A stretch of 64,000 bases of DNA from Ectopseudomonas toyotomiensis. GTDB taxonomy: Bacteria; Pseudomonadota; Gammaproteobacteria; Pseudomonadales; Pseudomonadaceae. Of this stretch, positions 45,051 to 53,628 are shown piece by piece. Made by a program: the position numbers and the translations under genes. Position 1 is the first letter of the stretch. Each line of letters begins with the position of its first letter. A model generated the notes under the pieces. That model ran no database searches. It had not been told where the DNA came from and saw only the letters and a list, made by a program, of their open reading frames with translations. The stretch covers positions 434,001 through 498,000 of the forward strand of contig NZ_FOXK01000001.1 of the NCBI RefSeq assembly GCF_900115695.1, given 5' to 3'.

Positions 45051-45146
45051 GTAGGGTGCGCTGTGCGCACCGGGGTTGCTCAGTTCCAACGAGGCTCCGT
45101 CCGGTGAAGAACGCGAACCATGCCCCGTGCGCACGGCGCACCCTAC
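45051..45146. repeat. Inverted repeat, GTAGGGTGCGC family, complete unit
   Basis: Arms 45051-45075 and 45123-45146 match at 23 of 24 aligned positions with one extra base, and about 47 bp lie between. It fills the space between the convergent tetR and SDR genes. Confidence 0.75.
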
Positions 45147-45165
45147 AATCGCACGCCGCCGGATA

Positions 45166-45960
45166 TCACTTGTAACGCGCAGCCGCCTGGCTGTGCGACA
45201 GGTTCGGCCCAAGCACCGCGCGGGCAGCGACGAAGGCGTCCCAGTCGGCTGCATCCGGCAGCGAGGGTATGGTCACCAGTTCGCCCTGATCGAAACCGGC
45301 CAGCGCTGCATCGACCATCTCGCCCACTTCCATGATCATCGACGGCGGCAGCGCCGAGGCATCGGTGCCGCTGCGCTCCCAGATCTCGGTGCGGGTCACG
45401 CCCGGCAGCACCGCCTGCAACTGCACGCCCGAACCACGCAGTTCGCCAGCCAGGGTCTGGGTCAGGCTCAGTACATAGGCCTTGGTCGCGCTGTACACGG
45501 CGTTGAACATTTCCGGCGCCAGCGCCACCACCGACCCAAGGTTGATGATGCCGCCACGCCCCACCGCGGAGAAATTGGCTGCAGCCGCGGCCGCCAGGCG
45601 CGTCAGTGCCACCACGTTGAGCTGGATCATCGCCTCGGCCTGCTCCAGATCGGCAGCAGCCAATGGGCCATTCATGGCGATACCGGCGTTGTTGATCAGC
45701 AAAGCGATGTTCGAGTCCTCGCGCAGGCGCTTTTCCACCTTGAGCACATCAGCCTTGCTGGTGAGATCCGCCGGCATCACCTCGACCGCAACGCCGTACT
45801 CGGTGCCCAGGCGCTTGGCTAGCGCATCCAGGCGCTGGGCATCACGCGCCACCAGCAGCAAGTCATAACCACGCCGAGCCAGACGCTCGGCGTAGGTGGC
45901 ACCGATGCCGGACGAGGCACCAGTGACCAGGGCGGTTCCGAAGGTGGATTGAGCATTCAT
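45166..45960 (-). CDS. Short-chain dehydrogenase/reductase
   Basis: A 264-residue classical SDR. The cofactor motif is TGASSGIGATYAERLARRGY, then NNAGIAMNG, catalytic Ser in GSVVAL and YSATKAYVLS for YxxxK. An Arg after the first strand pair (VARDAQR) favours NADP(H). CAGGAGAC precedes the ATG. Two copies of the TetR operator motif lie 54-92 bp upstream of its start, so it probably belongs to the same regulon as the MFS and thioesterase genes. Substrate unknown. Confidence 0.88.
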   Translation of the reverse strand: MNAQSTFGTALVTGASSGIGATYAERLARRGYDLLLVARDAQRLDALAKRLGTEYGVAVEVMPADLTSKADVLKVEKRLREDSNIALLINNAGIAMNGPLAAADLEQAEAMIQLNVVALTRLAAAAAANFSAVGRGGIINLGSVVALAPEMFNAVYSATKAYVLSLTQTLAGELRGSGVQLQAVLPGVTRTEIWERSGTDASALPPSMIMEVGEMVDAALAGFDQGELVTIPSLPDAADWDAFVAARAVLGPNLSHSQAAARYK

Positions 45961-46469
45961 GGCAAGTCTCCTGGGTGGGGTGAAGAGTGAGAAGTGATCC
46001 TCTCACCAATAAGATTACGGTCATAATTTAAATATCATATTACGACCATAATCAAACTAATCAAGCACACCTGTGAGAAAGCATCGCCGCAGCCGCCAGA
46101 CGGTTGCGCACCAAGTTATGGCCATTTTTGTCCTTGTGGTCAGAAAACAGTGCAGCACATGCACCTGAATGACCCTGAAAAATCCGCGCATCCGATTGAT
46201 TTGCAAAGGATATGAGCAATCAAGAGAATTGGCGCCGTTTTTGCTCTAGCAGCACCAGCCTGACCAGGCGGACAGGTTTCAACAATGCCGGGAGCATTTT
46301 GAATATCGCTCTGCGACAGCCCTAAAGTTGTCCGCCATAGATGGCAGGCCTCAAAAAATCGCCGGGAGCGATTTTTGACGTCGGCTCCGCCGACGGCCCG
46401 CAAGGGTGACCGCCAGGGATGGCAGGCCACAAAAACCATAACGACACGTCTTAACCACCAGGAGCTTTC
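45961..46469. other. Intergenic region, 509 bp, SDR to ompK
   Basis: No gene seen. From the left it holds the SDR promoter with the TetR sites, an AT-rich stretch to about 46200, then two copies of a 27-bp direct repeat (46331-46357 and 46409-46435, consensus ...CCGCCA-GATGGCAGGCC-CAAAAA). Between them are a hairpin with 9-bp arms (46354-46376, AAAAATCGC / GCGATTTTT) and one with 6-bp arms (46380-46394). Confidence 0.6.
46014..46052. promoter_or_regulatory. Paired TetR operator candidates upstream of the SDR gene
   Basis: ATTACGGTCATAAT (46014-46027) and ATTACGACCATAAT (46039-46052) lie 25 bp apart centre to centre. Each is near-palindromic (consensus ATTAYGACCRTAAT on one strand or the other), and the second recurs between the MFS and thioesterase genes. 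Confidence 0.65.
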
Positions 46470-47276
46470 ATGAATCGCACTCTCTCTTCGCTGGCGCTCG
46501 CCGGCGGTCTGCTGGCAGGCGGCCAGGCCATCGCCGGTGACCTGCTGCAGTGGCAGAACAACAGCCTGACCTACCTCTACGGCCAGGACTTCAAGATCGA
46601 CCCCGAGATTCAGCAGACAGTCACCTTCGAACACGCCAGCGGCTGGAGCTTCGGTGATCTGTTCCTGTTCGTCGACGTGATCAAGTACAACACCGATGCC
46701 ACCAACGGCGCCGGCGACGGCCATACTTTCTATGGCGAGTTCAGCCCGCGCTTCTCGCTGGGCAAGATCACCGGTGCCAACTTCTCCTTCGGCCCGATCA
46801 AGGACTTGCTGATCTCCACCACCTACGAGTTCGGTGAAGACGACGTCGACTCCTACCTGATCGGCCCGGCGGTCGACCTGGACATCCCCGGCTTCGACTA
46901 CTTCCAGCTCAACACCTACCTGCGTACCACCGACGGCAGCCGCGCCGGCAGCAACGTCTGGCAGATCACCCCGGTGTGGAGTTACACCATCCCGGTCGGC
47001 GAATCGGACATTCTCATCGACGGTTTCATGGACTGGGTGGTGGACAACGACAGCAATCGCCGTGGCGACTACCACGCCAACCTGCACTTCAACCCACAGA
47101 TCAAGTATGACCTGGGCAAGGCGCTGAAATGGGGCGAGAAGCAGCTGTACGTGGGTATCGAGTACGACTACTGGAAGAACAAGTACGGCATCAAGGACGG
47201 CGGTTTCGTCAGCGACAACTTCGTCGGCTCGACCGATCAGAACACCGCCAGCCTGTTGCTCAAGGCACACTTCTAA
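46470..47276 (+). CDS. OmpK/Tsx-like outer-membrane porin
   Basis: A 268-residue outer-membrane protein. Signal peptide MNRTLSSLALAGGLLAGGQA cut near IAG, then DLLQWQNNSLTYLYGQDFKI, the opening of the nucleoside-specific channel-forming (Tsx/OmpK) family, and a C-terminal Phe (LLLKAHF) as beta-barrel signature. It likely passes nucleosides or similar small molecules. It is a single gene with a long leader containing repeats, and a hairpin follows its stop. Confidence 0.88.
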   Translation: MNRTLSSLALAGGLLAGGQAIAGDLLQWQNNSLTYLYGQDFKIDPEIQQTVTFEHASGWSFGDLFLFVDVIKYNTDATNGAGDGHTFYGEFSPRFSLGKITGANFSFGPIKDLLISTTYEFGEDDVDSYLIGPAVDLDIPGFDYFQLNTYLRTTDGSRAGSNVWQITPVWSYTIPVGESDILIDGFMDWVVDNDSNRRGDYHANLHFNPQIKYDLGKALKWGEKQLYVGIEYDYWKNKYGIKDGGFVSDNFVGSTDQNTASLLLKAHF

Positions 47277-47300
47277 GACGCACCTGCGCGCTTACTGGCC

Positions 47301-47324
47301 AAGGTCGCAGCAACTTGCGACCTT
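47301..47324 (+). terminator. Hairpin after ompK-like gene
   Basis: Perfect 9-bp arms AAGGTCGCA / TGCGACCTT with a 6-base loop, 24 bp past the stop codon. Only a short T-rich tail follows. Confidence 0.6.
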
Positions 47325-47396
47325 CTGCCAATGCCATCGGGCAGCCTGACGTGTTTAGCTGCCCGGCATCACCAGACCTTCACCCAAGGATGGACG

Positions 47397-48242
47397 ATGC
47401 CACCGCGTATCCTGCTGCTTACCTGCCTCGCCATGCTGGCCTTCGCCGGCAACTCGCTACTGTGCCGCCTGGCGCTGCGTGAAACGGAAATCGACGCGGC
47501 CAGTTTCACGGCTATCCGCCTGCTCTCCGGCGCCCTGACGCTGTGGCTGCTGCTCAAGCTGAGGCAGACTGGGCACCCCATCGCCGGCAATTGGCCCGGC
47601 GCGCTGGCGCTGTTCACCTATGCGGCGGCCTTCTCCTTTGCTTACCTGCAACTGGATACCGGCGTCGGCGCCCTGCTGCTGTTCGGCGCCGTGCAGTTGA
47701 GCATGCTGCTGTGGGGCTTGCTGCGTGGTGAACGCCTGGGGCTGAGTGCCAGCCTCGGTACAGCGCTGGCCACGGCCGGCCTGCTGGCACTGCTGCTACC
47801 CGGCGCCAGTGCGCCACCGCTGCTGGCGGCCTTGCTGATGCTGCTGGCCGGCGTTGCCTGGGGCGCGTACTCGCTGCTCGGGCGCGGCCAGGGTGATCCG
47901 CTGGCCGTGACCACTGGTAACTTCCTGCGGGCGGCACCGCTGGCCGTGCTGCTGGCGCTGGTGCTGCTGTCGCAACTGAACTGGGATGGGCCTGGCCTGT
48001 TCTACGCGGTGTTGTCCGGCGCGCTGACCTCGGGCGTGGGTTACGCCATCTGGTACAGCGCCTTGCCCGGCCTGCGCGCCAGTCAGGCCGCCACGGTACA
48101 ACTGAGCGTGCCGATTCTCGCCGCGCTCGGTGGCAGCCTGTTGCTGAGCGAAGCGCTGTCGCTGCGCCTGACGTTGAGCGCTGTCGCCGTGCTCGGCGGT
48201 ATCGCGCTGGTACTGGGCAGCCGGCAACGTGCCGGGAGCTAA
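47397..48242 (+). CDS. DMT family permease (EamA)
   Basis: A 281-residue inner-membrane protein with about ten membrane segments in two EamA repeats, opening MPPRILLLTCLAMLAFAGNS. Such proteins move metabolites or drugs; the substrate cannot be predicted. The ATG at 47397 is chosen for AAGGA 6 bp ahead and because the upstream part of the frame lacks membrane character. Single gene, possibly sharing a transcript with the LEA lipoprotein 54 bp downstream. Confidence 0.85.
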   Translation: MPPRILLLTCLAMLAFAGNSLLCRLALRETEIDAASFTAIRLLSGALTLWLLLKLRQTGHPIAGNWPGALALFTYAAAFSFAYLQLDTGVGALLLFGAVQLSMLLWGLLRGERLGLSASLGTALATAGLLALLLPGASAPPLLAALLMLLAGVAWGAYSLLGRGQGDPLAVTTGNFLRAAPLAVLLALVLLSQLNWDGPGLFYAVLSGALTSGVGYAIWYSALPGLRASQAATVQLSVPILAALGGSLLLSEALSLRLTLSAVAVLGGIALVLGSRQRAGS

Positions 48243-48296
48243 TGGCGTGTGCAGTGGTCTTCTATCCTGAACTCATAACGTCCAGGGAAGATCACC

Positions 48297-48770
48297 ATGC
48301 ACCGTCTGCTTCGTCTTTGCCTTGTTGCCCTGCTTGCAGCAGGCCTGAGCGCCTGCGCCAGCCTGGGCAATCGTGACCCGCTGCGGGTCGATCTGGTCGG
48401 CCTGGAACCCCTGCCCGGTCAGGGCCTGGAGGTACGCTTCGCGGTCAAGCTGCGGGTGCAGAACCCCAATGACAGCGCGGTGAGTTTCAACGGCATGGCA
48501 CTGGATCTGGATGTGAACGGCCAGCCGCTGGCCAGTGGCGTCAGTGACCAGAGCGGCAGCGTGCCACGTTTCGGCGAGACGGTCTTGAGCGTACCGGTGA
48601 GCATTTCAGCGTTTTCGGTGATGCGTCAGGCGTGGGGCGTGGCGGGTTATCAACCTGGCCAGGAGGTGCCCTACATGCTGCGTGGCAAACTCGCCGATGG
48701 CCTGTTCGGCACCCGCCGCTTCAGTGACAGCGGTATCCTGAACTGGCCGCAACCGCCAAGCCCCTACTGA
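48297..48770 (+). CDS. LEA type-2 family lipoprotein
   Basis: A 157-residue lipoprotein with a lipobox LSAC (Cys20) and a domain with LRVDLVGLEPLPGQGLEVRFAVKLRVQNPND, the LEA14/WHy signature (shown for reading as VRFAVKLRVQNPND). Related bacterial proteins are tied to desiccation or envelope stress tolerance. No Asp follows the lipidated Cys, so it likely goes to the outer membrane. Function in this organism is inferred. Confidence 0.85.
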   Translation: MHRLLRLCLVALLAAGLSACASLGNRDPLRVDLVGLEPLPGQGLEVRFAVKLRVQNPNDSAVSFNGMALDLDVNGQPLASGVSDQSGSVPRFGETVLSVPVSISAFSVMRQAWGVAGYQPGQEVPYMLRGKLADGLFGTRRFSDSGILNWPQPPSPY

Positions 48771-48796
48771 AGCAGGAGCCGGCGGTTACATGGCGA

Positions 48797-49606
48797 TCAG
48801 GCCGCCTGACGGTTGTTGCGCGAAGCTACTCGGCGGTGACAGGCATCACCGAAGGCCTGGAAGATCTTCACCGAATCCGGGTTCTTCGCCGCCTGCCATT
48901 CCGGGTGCCACTGCACCGCGAACAGGAAGGGTGACAGGCTCGGCGCGTGGATTGCCTCGATCAGGCCATCCTCGGCGGTGGCCAGCACTTCCAGTCCCTT
49001 GCCCAGGTTGCGAATGGCCTGGCCGTGCAGGGAGTTGACCTGAATCTCGTCCTTGCCCATCAACTCGGCGAACCAGCTGCCAGCCATCGGCCGCACGCTG
49101 TGGCTGGCTGCATACTGCACCTCGACCGGATCATCGGGGTTTTCGCGATGGTCGTTGAAGCCGGGCTCGGCGTAGACTTTCTGGTAGATGTCGCCGCCCA
49201 GCGCCACGTTGATTTCCTGCATGCCACGGCAAATGCCGAAGATCGGCAGACCGCGAGCGATGGCGGCACGAATCAGTGGCAGATCGAACAGGTCGCGGTC
49301 GCGGTCCTGGCCCTTGTTCGGCGTTTCGTTCTCCTGGCCATAGAGCGCCGGGTCGATGTTGCTGCCGGCACCGGTGAGGTAAACACCATCGGCCATATCC
49401 AGATACTGCTCGAGATCCTCGATGCCACAGCAGGTGGGCACCAGTACCGGCACGCAACCGGAGAACTCGACCAGAGGCTGGATGTATTTGTGAGTCATTA
49501 CTTGATAGTCGTGGCCCTTGCGCTCTTGAGCGCCCATGGACATCAACACGACGGGCTTGCGGAGATTGTTCTTGCTGGGGGTGCTGCGGATCTTGTTGTC
49601 GGACAT
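48797..49606 (-). CDS. Class I glutamine amidotransferase-like gamma-glutamyl hydrolase (PuuD/SpuA family)
   Basis: A 269-residue cytoplasmic hydrolase with nucleophile Cys126 (FGICRGMQEIN) and His234/Glu236 (QWHPEWQ). PuuD/SpuA/PauD enzymes release GABA or a polyamine product from gamma-glutamylated polyamines. No glutamylpolyamine synthetase or aminotransferase gene lies beside it, so the exact member is not fixed. The start overlaps no other gene, and an AAGGTGACG site stands ahead. Confidence in family is high, in substrate moderate. Confidence 0.85.
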   Translation of the reverse strand: MSDNKIRSTPSKNNLRKPVVLMSMGAQERKGHDYQVMTHKYIQPLVEFSGCVPVLVPTCCGIEDLEQYLDMADGVYLTGAGSNIDPALYGQENETPNKGQDRDRDLFDLPLIRAAIARGLPIFGICRGMQEINVALGGDIYQKVYAEPGFNDHRENPDDPVEVQYAASHSVRPMAGSWFAELMGKDEIQVNSLHGQAIRNLGKGLEVLATAEDGLIEAIHAPSLSPFLFAVQWHPEWQAAKNPDSVKIFQAFGDACHRRVASRNNRQAA

Positions 49607-50072
49607 ACGTCACCTTGGGACAGGCCGGGCCTATCGTTGCTGTGCAGACCGGTAGCCAGCAGAACACTCTGCTGTAGCTCCTGTGGCCTGTTTGGCTAAC
49701 TCCGTGCACCGAGGCTCATCCTGAACCTGAGTGCCGCCTTCCGACGGCGGCTCGAACCGGGTCAACTCCATCCAGAGAGGAGGCTGCAGCGACGCTGCCC
49801 GCTACCCGGTTCGGCAACGGAATCTGCAGCCAGTCTGCCCGAGCCGTAAAATATGTCAAACAAATCTGCTCAAGATTTTCTGGTAATCCATTTATCGCAC
49901 AACAAGTGAACGCCCATTGGAAGGCGCTCCAAGGGCAAGCCAGGCAAACTACCACCTGGCAAGAAGTCCAATATTTAAAACACCCGTATCTCGAGGCTGC
50001 ACGTCCTAGAGCGGCGCCCGCGAACAAAACCCTATATAATCTGCGGTTTCTCACCTGTACCGAGGACACCCC
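49607..50072. other. Intergenic region, 466 bp, no gene seen
   Basis: Space between two divergent genes. A hairpin with 6-bp GCCGCC/GGCGGC arms is at 49733-49751. The stretch 49845-50040 is clearly richer in A+T than the rest and probably holds the promoter of yjdM, with a possible -10 such as TATAAT at 50034-50039 about 35 bp ahead of the start. Confidence 0.5.
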
Positions 50073-50414
50073 TTGACCGCTCTGCCGCCCTGCCCCAAAT
50101 GCAACTCCGAATACACCTACGAAGACGGCGATCAACTGGTCTGCCCCGAGTGCGCCCATGAGTGGAAAGCCGGCGAGAATGCCGACGGCGGTGATGACGC
50201 GCGGTTAATCAAGGACTCGGTCGGCAACCTGCTGCAGGACGGCGACACCATCACCGTGATCAAGGACCTCAAGGTCAAGGGCTCGTCACTGGTGGTCAAG
50301 GTTGGCACCAAGGTGAAGAACATTCGCCTGGTCGACGGTGATCACGACATCGACTGCAAGATCGATGGCATCGGCGCGATGAAGCTCAAGTCCGAGTTCG
50401 TACGCAAGGTGTGA
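50073..50414 (+). CDS. yjdM: YjdM/PhnA family zinc-ribbon protein
   Basis: A 113-residue protein with an N-terminal zinc ribbon (C7-PKC10 and C24-PEC27) and an SH3-like PhnA domain (VKDSVGN-like [21 protein letters not shown]). Once called an alkylphosphonate protein, its role is unknown. No ATG precedes the first Cys; the start is TTG at 50073, with GAGG 8 bp ahead. It stands alone. Confidence 0.88.
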   Translation: MTALPPCPKCNSEYTYEDGDQLVCPECAHEWKAGENADGGDDARLIKDSVGNLLQDGDTITVIKDLKVKGSSLVVKVGTKVKNIRLVDGDHDIDCKIDGIGAMKLKSEFVRKV

Positions 50415-50489
50415 TCCGATAGCGCCTTTCGCGCGTTCCTCATGGAAATTGGCTAGCCTCAATTAAGGCCGGTCATGAGGAACGCCACC

Positions 50490-51212
50490 ATGCGCTATCT
50501 GCTGCTTGCTCTAATGGCTCTGAGTACCTCGCTGGCAGCACAGCCCTGGCGGGTAGTGGGCGACGAACAGTTCGCCCCCTACAGTTTCGTCACCGCCGAG
50601 GACGATACGCCGCGCGGGCTCGACGTCGAACTGGTCGATGCGGTACTGCGCGAAGCGCAGGTGCCCTACGAAATCCGTCTTTACCCATGGGAACGCGTCA
50701 AGCGCATGCTCGACCGCGGAGAAGTACAGATGGCCTTCCAATTCGCCGGCACGCCGCAACGTCAGCAGCAATACGAGCTGGTTGGACCGCTGCGCAGTGG
50801 CTCGACGGTGTTCATGACCACCGCCAAGACCGCGATCAGCGACTGGCAGACGCTGGATGACTTGTCGCCCTACGTGATCGGCCAGGTTCGCGGCTATGCC
50901 TATGAAGAGGGTTTCGACCGCGCCGACCTGGCCCGCGACACCAGCGCGCAGAACCCACGGCAACTGGTATCGATGCTGCTGGCCGGACGCATCGACATCA
51001 TCGTCGGCGACCATACCCAACTGCTCTATTTCATTCGCGAACAGCGCGCCCTGGAACAGGTGCGCGTGCTACCTCGCCCGCTGATCCAGATGCCGCGCTT
51101 CGTCGCCTTCGCCAAGGGTGATACCGAGCGCGCCCGGCAGTTTTCCGAGGCGCTGGTGCGCCTGCGCAAGGCCGGCAAGCTGGATGAGATTCAGCAACGC
51201 TGGCACCAGTGA
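50490..51212 (+). CDS. Periplasmic amino-acid-binding-like protein (SBP family 3)
   Basis: A 240-residue secreted protein: signal peptide MRYLLLALMALSTSLA, then WRVVGDEQFAPYSFV and the double-lobed type-3 solute-binding fold (RGLDVELVDAVLREAQVPYE, LVGPLRSGSTVFM). No ABC permease or ATPase genes are adjacent, so it may feed a distant transporter or act as a sensor. The ATG at 50490 follows GAGGAA; an earlier ATG at 50475 with AAGG is possible. Confidence 0.82.
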   Translation: MRYLLLALMALSTSLAAQPWRVVGDEQFAPYSFVTAEDDTPRGLDVELVDAVLREAQVPYEIRLYPWERVKRMLDRGEVQMAFQFAGTPQRQQQYELVGPLRSGSTVFMTTAKTAISDWQTLDDLSPYVIGQVRGYAYEEGFDRADLARDTSAQNPRQLVSMLLAGRIDIIVGDHTQLLYFIREQRALEQVRVLPRPLIQMPRFVAFAKGDTERARQFSEALVRLRKAGKLDEIQQRWHQ

Positions 51213-51216
51213 CGCG

Positions 51217-51990
51217 CTACTGCACCGGCAGGAAATTCAGCAGGAACAGGCTCTGCGCATAGTTGGCGCCCATGCGCCGGTAGCGCTCTTCCAGCACATG
51301 GGTGAGCAGATCGAGACGCGCCACCATCTTGCCGAACTCCACTGCGTAGCTGAGGTTGTTGCCCTGTTCGGAGAACTCGTTGGATAGCAGCAGCGGCCGG
51401 CCCGTGGCATCACGGCGCTGCGAAAGCATCCAGCCGGCCTTTTCCAGATTGCGTGCGGCGTTGTGGATGAATTGCGCATTGAAGCTGTCGGTCAGGTAGA
51501 ACTCGGTACGGCCGCCGTGAGCCGTCACCAGCATGCTGCCGATGGCATAGGTGAAGGCCGCCACGCGGTCGCCCTGAAAGGCCGGGCTCAGCGAATAATC
51601 CAGCGCCGCAACATCACGCCGGCCACCCAAGGTCGGCCAGTCCTGATTGTGTTCGATGGCGTACTGGATGGCACGCTCGGCAGCGGCGGCATCAGGCAGG
51701 GAGTTCTTGCGCCACTCGCGCGGGTTACGTTGGTACAGCTTGTTCATCAGCCGATACAGGCTGTTGAGGTTGTTGCGCATGGCCAGGGTCGCCATACGGT
51801 CGACGTCGGTCTGCAGCAGCTCGGCGGGCTTGACCGGGTTGCGCGTATGCACGATGGAGTCGTTGTCCAGGCGCCCCGTGCAACCACCCAACAACAACAG
51901 CGCAGCCAACCCCGGCAGCAGCAGCCGTTGCCAAAATACCGAGCTGTTGATTGGCCTGCCGTGTGCAGCAGACGCTGGCCTCGCTCCCAT
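51217..51990 (-). CDS. Conserved lipoprotein, function unknown
   Basis: A 257-residue protein whose hydrophobic segment ends in a lipobox LLGG-Cys37. A long helical mature part follows (VDRMATLAMRNNLNSLYRLM, NFLPVQ at the end) with no recognised domain. The stretch of 18 residues ahead of the hydrophobic segment is unusual for a lipoprotein, so the real start may be internal, although AGGGA stands ahead of the ATG at 51990. Similar lipoproteins are common in pseudomonads. Confidence 0.72.
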   Translation of the reverse strand: MGARPASAAHGRPINSSVFWQRLLLPGLAALLLLGGCTGRLDNDSIVHTRNPVKPAELLQTDVDRMATLAMRNNLNSLYRLMNKLYQRNPREWRKNSLPDAAAAERAIQYAIEHNQDWPTLGGRRDVAALDYSLSPAFQGDRVAAFTYAIGSMLVTAHGGRTEFYLTDSFNAQFIHNAARNLEKAGWMLSQRRDATGRPLLLSNEFSEQGNNLSYAVEFGKMVARLDLLTHVLEERYRRMGANYAQSLFLLNFLPVQ

Positions 51991-52133
51991 GCAGAGGTTC
52001 CCTGGCTGGCACGCGCCCCAATGGCGCGCGCAACACTCAGAACCTCAGTAAAGCGCAAAAATTCCACGCTGCCTGTGCCCTGGCGCATAAACCGTGCCGA
52101 TCAACGCTCGGCACGGCAGAAAAATGCGCCGGC

Positions 52134-53465
52134 TCAGGCTGGGTTGGCGGCCCATTGCTCCAGCCGCGTCACGCTTTCGCGGTAGGGTTTGAGACTCTTG
52201 GCCAGCAGGATGATCGACATCAACACCGCCAGGGTGGTGACGATCAGCAGCGAGTAGCGCAGCGCGTTGTCGTCGGCGAAGACGAAATCGGTCACCAGCG
52301 CCACGGCGGTCGGACCAACGCCCAGGCCGATCAGGGTGATGACGAACAGATAGATGGCCGACGCCTGGCCGCGCATCGAGTTGGGCATGATTTCCTGGAT
52401 CGCTGCCGGCGCCACGCCGAACGGCATGCTCAGACAGAACACTGCAGGCGCCAGCAGCATGCTGGCCCAGAAGGCGGTTTCCATCAGCGGGAACAGCACC
52501 ACCATCGGCAAGGCACCCAGCGCAGCGTAAAGGCCGACACGCATGTTGGCGTCGCTACGCCCACGCTTGGCCATCAGGTCCGCCAAGCGTCCGCCGAAGA
52601 CGATGCCAAGGCAGCCGAAGACTGCAACGATGCAGCCATAGACGATGCCAACCTGGCCGGCGTCCCAGCCGTAGGTGCGAATGTAGAAGGTCGGCACCCA
52701 GGCAGCACTGCCGTAACCGGCGAAGGCCAGGCCGGCGAAGCCGAAGTTGTGCAGCAGCACAGTGCGACGGTTGGCGCGAATGTAGCGTCCCACTTCACTG
52801 AGCGGCACCGCCACGCCAGCCCCGGCACCACGTCGGGCAGGCTCCTTGACCGCCAGCATCAGCAAGGTGAACAGCACACCGGCGACACCGAGAATGAGGA
52901 AGATCAGTTGCCAGGGGCGCACCTCGCCCAGCACCGGCAGGGTCACGTCGCCTTGTGCCGAGGCAAACTGAATGACCAGACCACCGACCAGAAAGGCCAG
53001 GCCCGAGCCGAGGTAGACCCCCATGGAATAGACGCTGATGGCCGTGGCCCGGCGCTCGGCGGGAAAGCTGTCGGCGATCAGCGAATAGGCTGCCGGCGAC
53101 AACGCCGCCTCGCCCACACCCACGCCGATGCGGCACAGCAGAAATTGCCAGTACATCTTGGCCATGCCACAGGCCGCGGTAGCGGCACTCCAGAACAGAA
53201 TGCCGACGGCGATCAAGCCGCGCCGGCTGCGGGTATCGGCCACTCGCCCCAGCGGAATGCCGCATACGGTGTAGAACAGGGCGAACGACAGGCCCATCAG
53301 CAGGCTCATCTGCGTATCGTTGATCGCCAGATCGCGACGGATGGGCTCGACCAGCAGATTGAGGATCTGCCGATCGACGAAGGACAGGACGTACGCCACC
53401 ATCAGGATGGCAACAGTAGCCCAGGCTCGGGCACTGGAGGGATAGCCGTTATTGTTGTTATGCAC
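52134..53465 (-). CDS. MFS transporter, Spinster-like
   Basis: A 443-residue permease with 12 membrane segments. LSFVDRQILNLLVEPIRRDL at segment 1 and GRVADTRSRRGLIAVGIL between segments 2 and 3 mark the Spinster/sphingolipid-transporter-like group. The start is taken as GTG at 53465 with GAGGAG 7 bp ahead; a GTG 18 bp further upstream would place that site inside the gene. Substrate unknown. Confidence 0.8.
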   Translation of the reverse strand: MHNNNNGYPSSARAWATVAILMVAYVLSFVDRQILNLLVEPIRRDLAINDTQMSLLMGLSFALFYTVCGIPLGRVADTRSRRGLIAVGILFWSAATAACGMAKMYWQFLLCRIGVGVGEAALSPAAYSLIADSFPAERRATAISVYSMGVYLGSGLAFLVGGLVIQFASAQGDVTLPVLGEVRPWQLIFLILGVAGVLFTLLMLAVKEPARRGAGAGVAVPLSEVGRYIRANRRTVLLHNFGFAGLAFAGYGSAAWVPTFYIRTYGWDAGQVGIVYGCIVAVFGCLGIVFGGRLADLMAKRGRSDANMRVGLYAALGALPMVVLFPLMETAFWASMLLAPAVFCLSMPFGVAPAAIQEIMPNSMRGQASAIYLFVITLIGLGVGPTAVALVTDFVFADDNALRYSLLIVTTLAVLMSIILLAKSLKPYRESVTRLEQWAANPA

Positions 53466-53590
53466 GGACGCACTCCTCGGCACCGCAGAATGCGACGCAC
53501 GGCGGTTGAAAGAAGCGCCAGCTTAGGACGATATAAACGGTGGTGAGTATCGCTCGAAGGTGTTATCAACCCGGCGAATGCTTCATACCC

Positions 53591-53615
53591 GCCAGGGCGA
53601 ATAGCTCGCCCCGGC
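53591..53615 (-). terminator. Hairpin after hemH
   Basis: Ten-bp arms with one mismatch (GCCGGGGCGA / TCGCCCTGGC on the minus strand) and a 5-base loop start 13 bp past the hemH stop. No T-run. Confidence 0.5.
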
Positions 53616-53628
53616 GGTCATCAGCCGC

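Noticed and set aside
49730..49790. A GGTTCGAGCC stretch resembling a tRNA T-arm on the minus strand
   Set aside because: No matching acceptor, D-arm or anticodon arm could be folded around it.
51951..53546. A 531-codon plus-strand frame
   Set aside because: Antisense to the Spinster-like MFS gene; rich in Gln, His and Arg with no domain.
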